64,000 bases of DNA from Bacillus sp. FJAT-27264 (lineage in GTDB: Bacteria > Bacillota > Bacilli > Paenibacillales > Paenibacillaceae). The notes under the pieces were generated by a model that worked only from the letters and a program-made list of their open reading frames with translations, searched no databases and was not told the origin of the DNA. Within the stretch, counting starts at the first letter, position 1; each line of letters begins with the position of its first letter. A program made the position numbers and the translations under genes. Shown here in pieces: positions 63,556-64,000 of the stretch. The stretch is from positions 173,102 through 237,101 of the forward strand of contig NZ_MAQW01000033.1 in NCBI RefSeq assembly GCF_001682855.1, given 5' to 3'.

Positions 63556-63867
63556 ATGCTAGTAGTTACGAATACGATTAAAGTCAAGGAAGGCCATGGC
63601 GCCGCTATGGCCCAGCGATTTGCAGGTTCAGGCGGTGTACAGGACATGCCAGGCTTTGCGCGCATGGAAGTATGGCATGGCAGTGCCAAGGAAGGCGTGG
63701 AGGAATTAAAGATCTGTACCGTGTGGGAGAATGAAGAGAGCTTCAAGGGCTGGACCTCCAGCGAATCCTTCAAGCAGTCCCACCGCGGTGCCGGCGGCAG
63801 CGACGTTATTCTGGGTGCTTCGCTCGACAAATACGAGCTGCTGATTAGCCGTACGCCAGGGAACTAG
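63556..63867 (+). CDS. IsdG/HmoB-type heme-degrading monooxygenase
   Basis: A 103-residue ABM-fold protein. ATG 63556 follows GGGAGG. The three residues needed for IsdG-type heme degradation are visible: N6 (VTNTIKV), W66 (KGWTSSE) and H76 (KQSHRGA), one less than N7/W67/H77 of IsdG. It would open heme to release iron. The spacing match makes this assignment strong, although related proteins without these residues exist. Confidence 0.88.
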   Translation: MLVVTNTIKVKEGHGAAMAQRFAGSGGVQDMPGFARMEVWHGSAKEGVEELKICTVWENEESFKGWTSSESFKQSHRGAGGSDVILGASLDKYELLISRTPGN

Positions 63868-63879
63868 TACACCTTAATG

Positions 63880-63980
63880 CTAGTGGTTGTTGGTGAGCTA
63901 TTGGTTGATACGAGCGTACTAGTGGTTGATATAAGTGTGCTAGTGTCGATATGATCTACTGGTATTTGATATGGCTGAAA
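63880..63980. repeat. Degenerate 16-21 bp tandem repeats at window end
   Basis: Five units start with CTAGTGG or CTATTGG or CTACTGG and continue with TTGATAT-like sequence. The two central 21-base units (CTATTGGTTGATACGAGCGTA and CTAGTGGTTGATATAAGTGTG) are the best matched. No gene is seen to the window edge. Confidence 0.5.
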
Positions 63981-64000
63981 AAGGCCATTATGAGCCATCT

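Overview
The window looks like a chromosomal segment of a spore-forming Bacillota, most likely Paenibacillus. The evidence is a tricistronic gerA-type germination operon, a three-SLH-repeat surface protein, strong AGGAGG-type ribosome binding sites with many TTG and GTG starts, a water-forming NADH oxidase, a BmrA-like exporter and a PerR-like regulator. I see no rRNA, tRNA, CRISPR array, prophage or plasmid module. Most of the window is ordinary core and accessory metabolism. The unusual material is concentrated in the intergenic regions.

Layout. 0.4-7 kb (minus strand): rodA-like SEDS protein, prmC, prfA, ychF, a GNAT enzyme and type 2 IPP isomerase. 7-11 kb: a degenerate phospholipase-D-like membrane protein and a cardiolipin synthase, converging on a 119-bp structured repeat. 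10.6-15 kb: a TetR regulator translationally linked to an RND efflux pump, with a promoter and palindromic operator candidate in front. 15-18.5 kb: a PfkB-type sugar-phosphate kinase followed by nested hairpins and a degenerate tandem repeat, a TorD-family chaperone, and a LysE exporter divergent from a MocR regulator. 20-24 kb: a very large secreted PHP/Ig/SLH protein. 24-30 kb: TetR, a BmrA-like exporter with its two-component system, and an MFS transporter. 30-35 kb: glnS, DUF2164, two GNAT enzymes and an MFS transporter.

35-43 kb holds a redox and one-carbon group. It contains a FocA/NirC channel and NADH oxidase whose promoters both carry pairs of GTGA-N6-TCAC palindromes (FNR or Rex type), then formate-THF ligase, glutathione peroxidase and a GH38 alpha-mannosidase divergent from an AraC regulator. 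44.3-45.6 kb is an IS3-family (IS150-like) element. Just beyond its end is a telomere-like array of TTACGGG and TTACGG units. 46-53 kb: a VanY carboxypeptidase, a DEAD-box helicase with a long repetitive disordered tail, a second copy of the 119-bp repeat in the helicase leader, an unannotated coding-like frame after UbiB, a phasin-like protein, a ThuA-like protein and hemD. 53-61 kb: a chemoreceptor, a Fur/PerR regulator, a diguanylate cyclase and the gerABC operon. 61-64 kb: a FAD/Rieske oxidoreductase, an SDR and an IsdG-like heme monooxygenase, followed by a degenerate short repeat running toward the window edge.

The observations I consider most worth checking are: (1) the telomere-like array next to the IS3 element; (2) the pair of inverted 119-bp elements, about 90 percent identical, whose differences include compensatory base-pair changes; (3) the in-frame open frame directly behind the UbiB stop codon, ending just before a terminator; (4) the paired redox-regulator sites before focA and nox. 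All statements come from reading the sequence. No database search was run.
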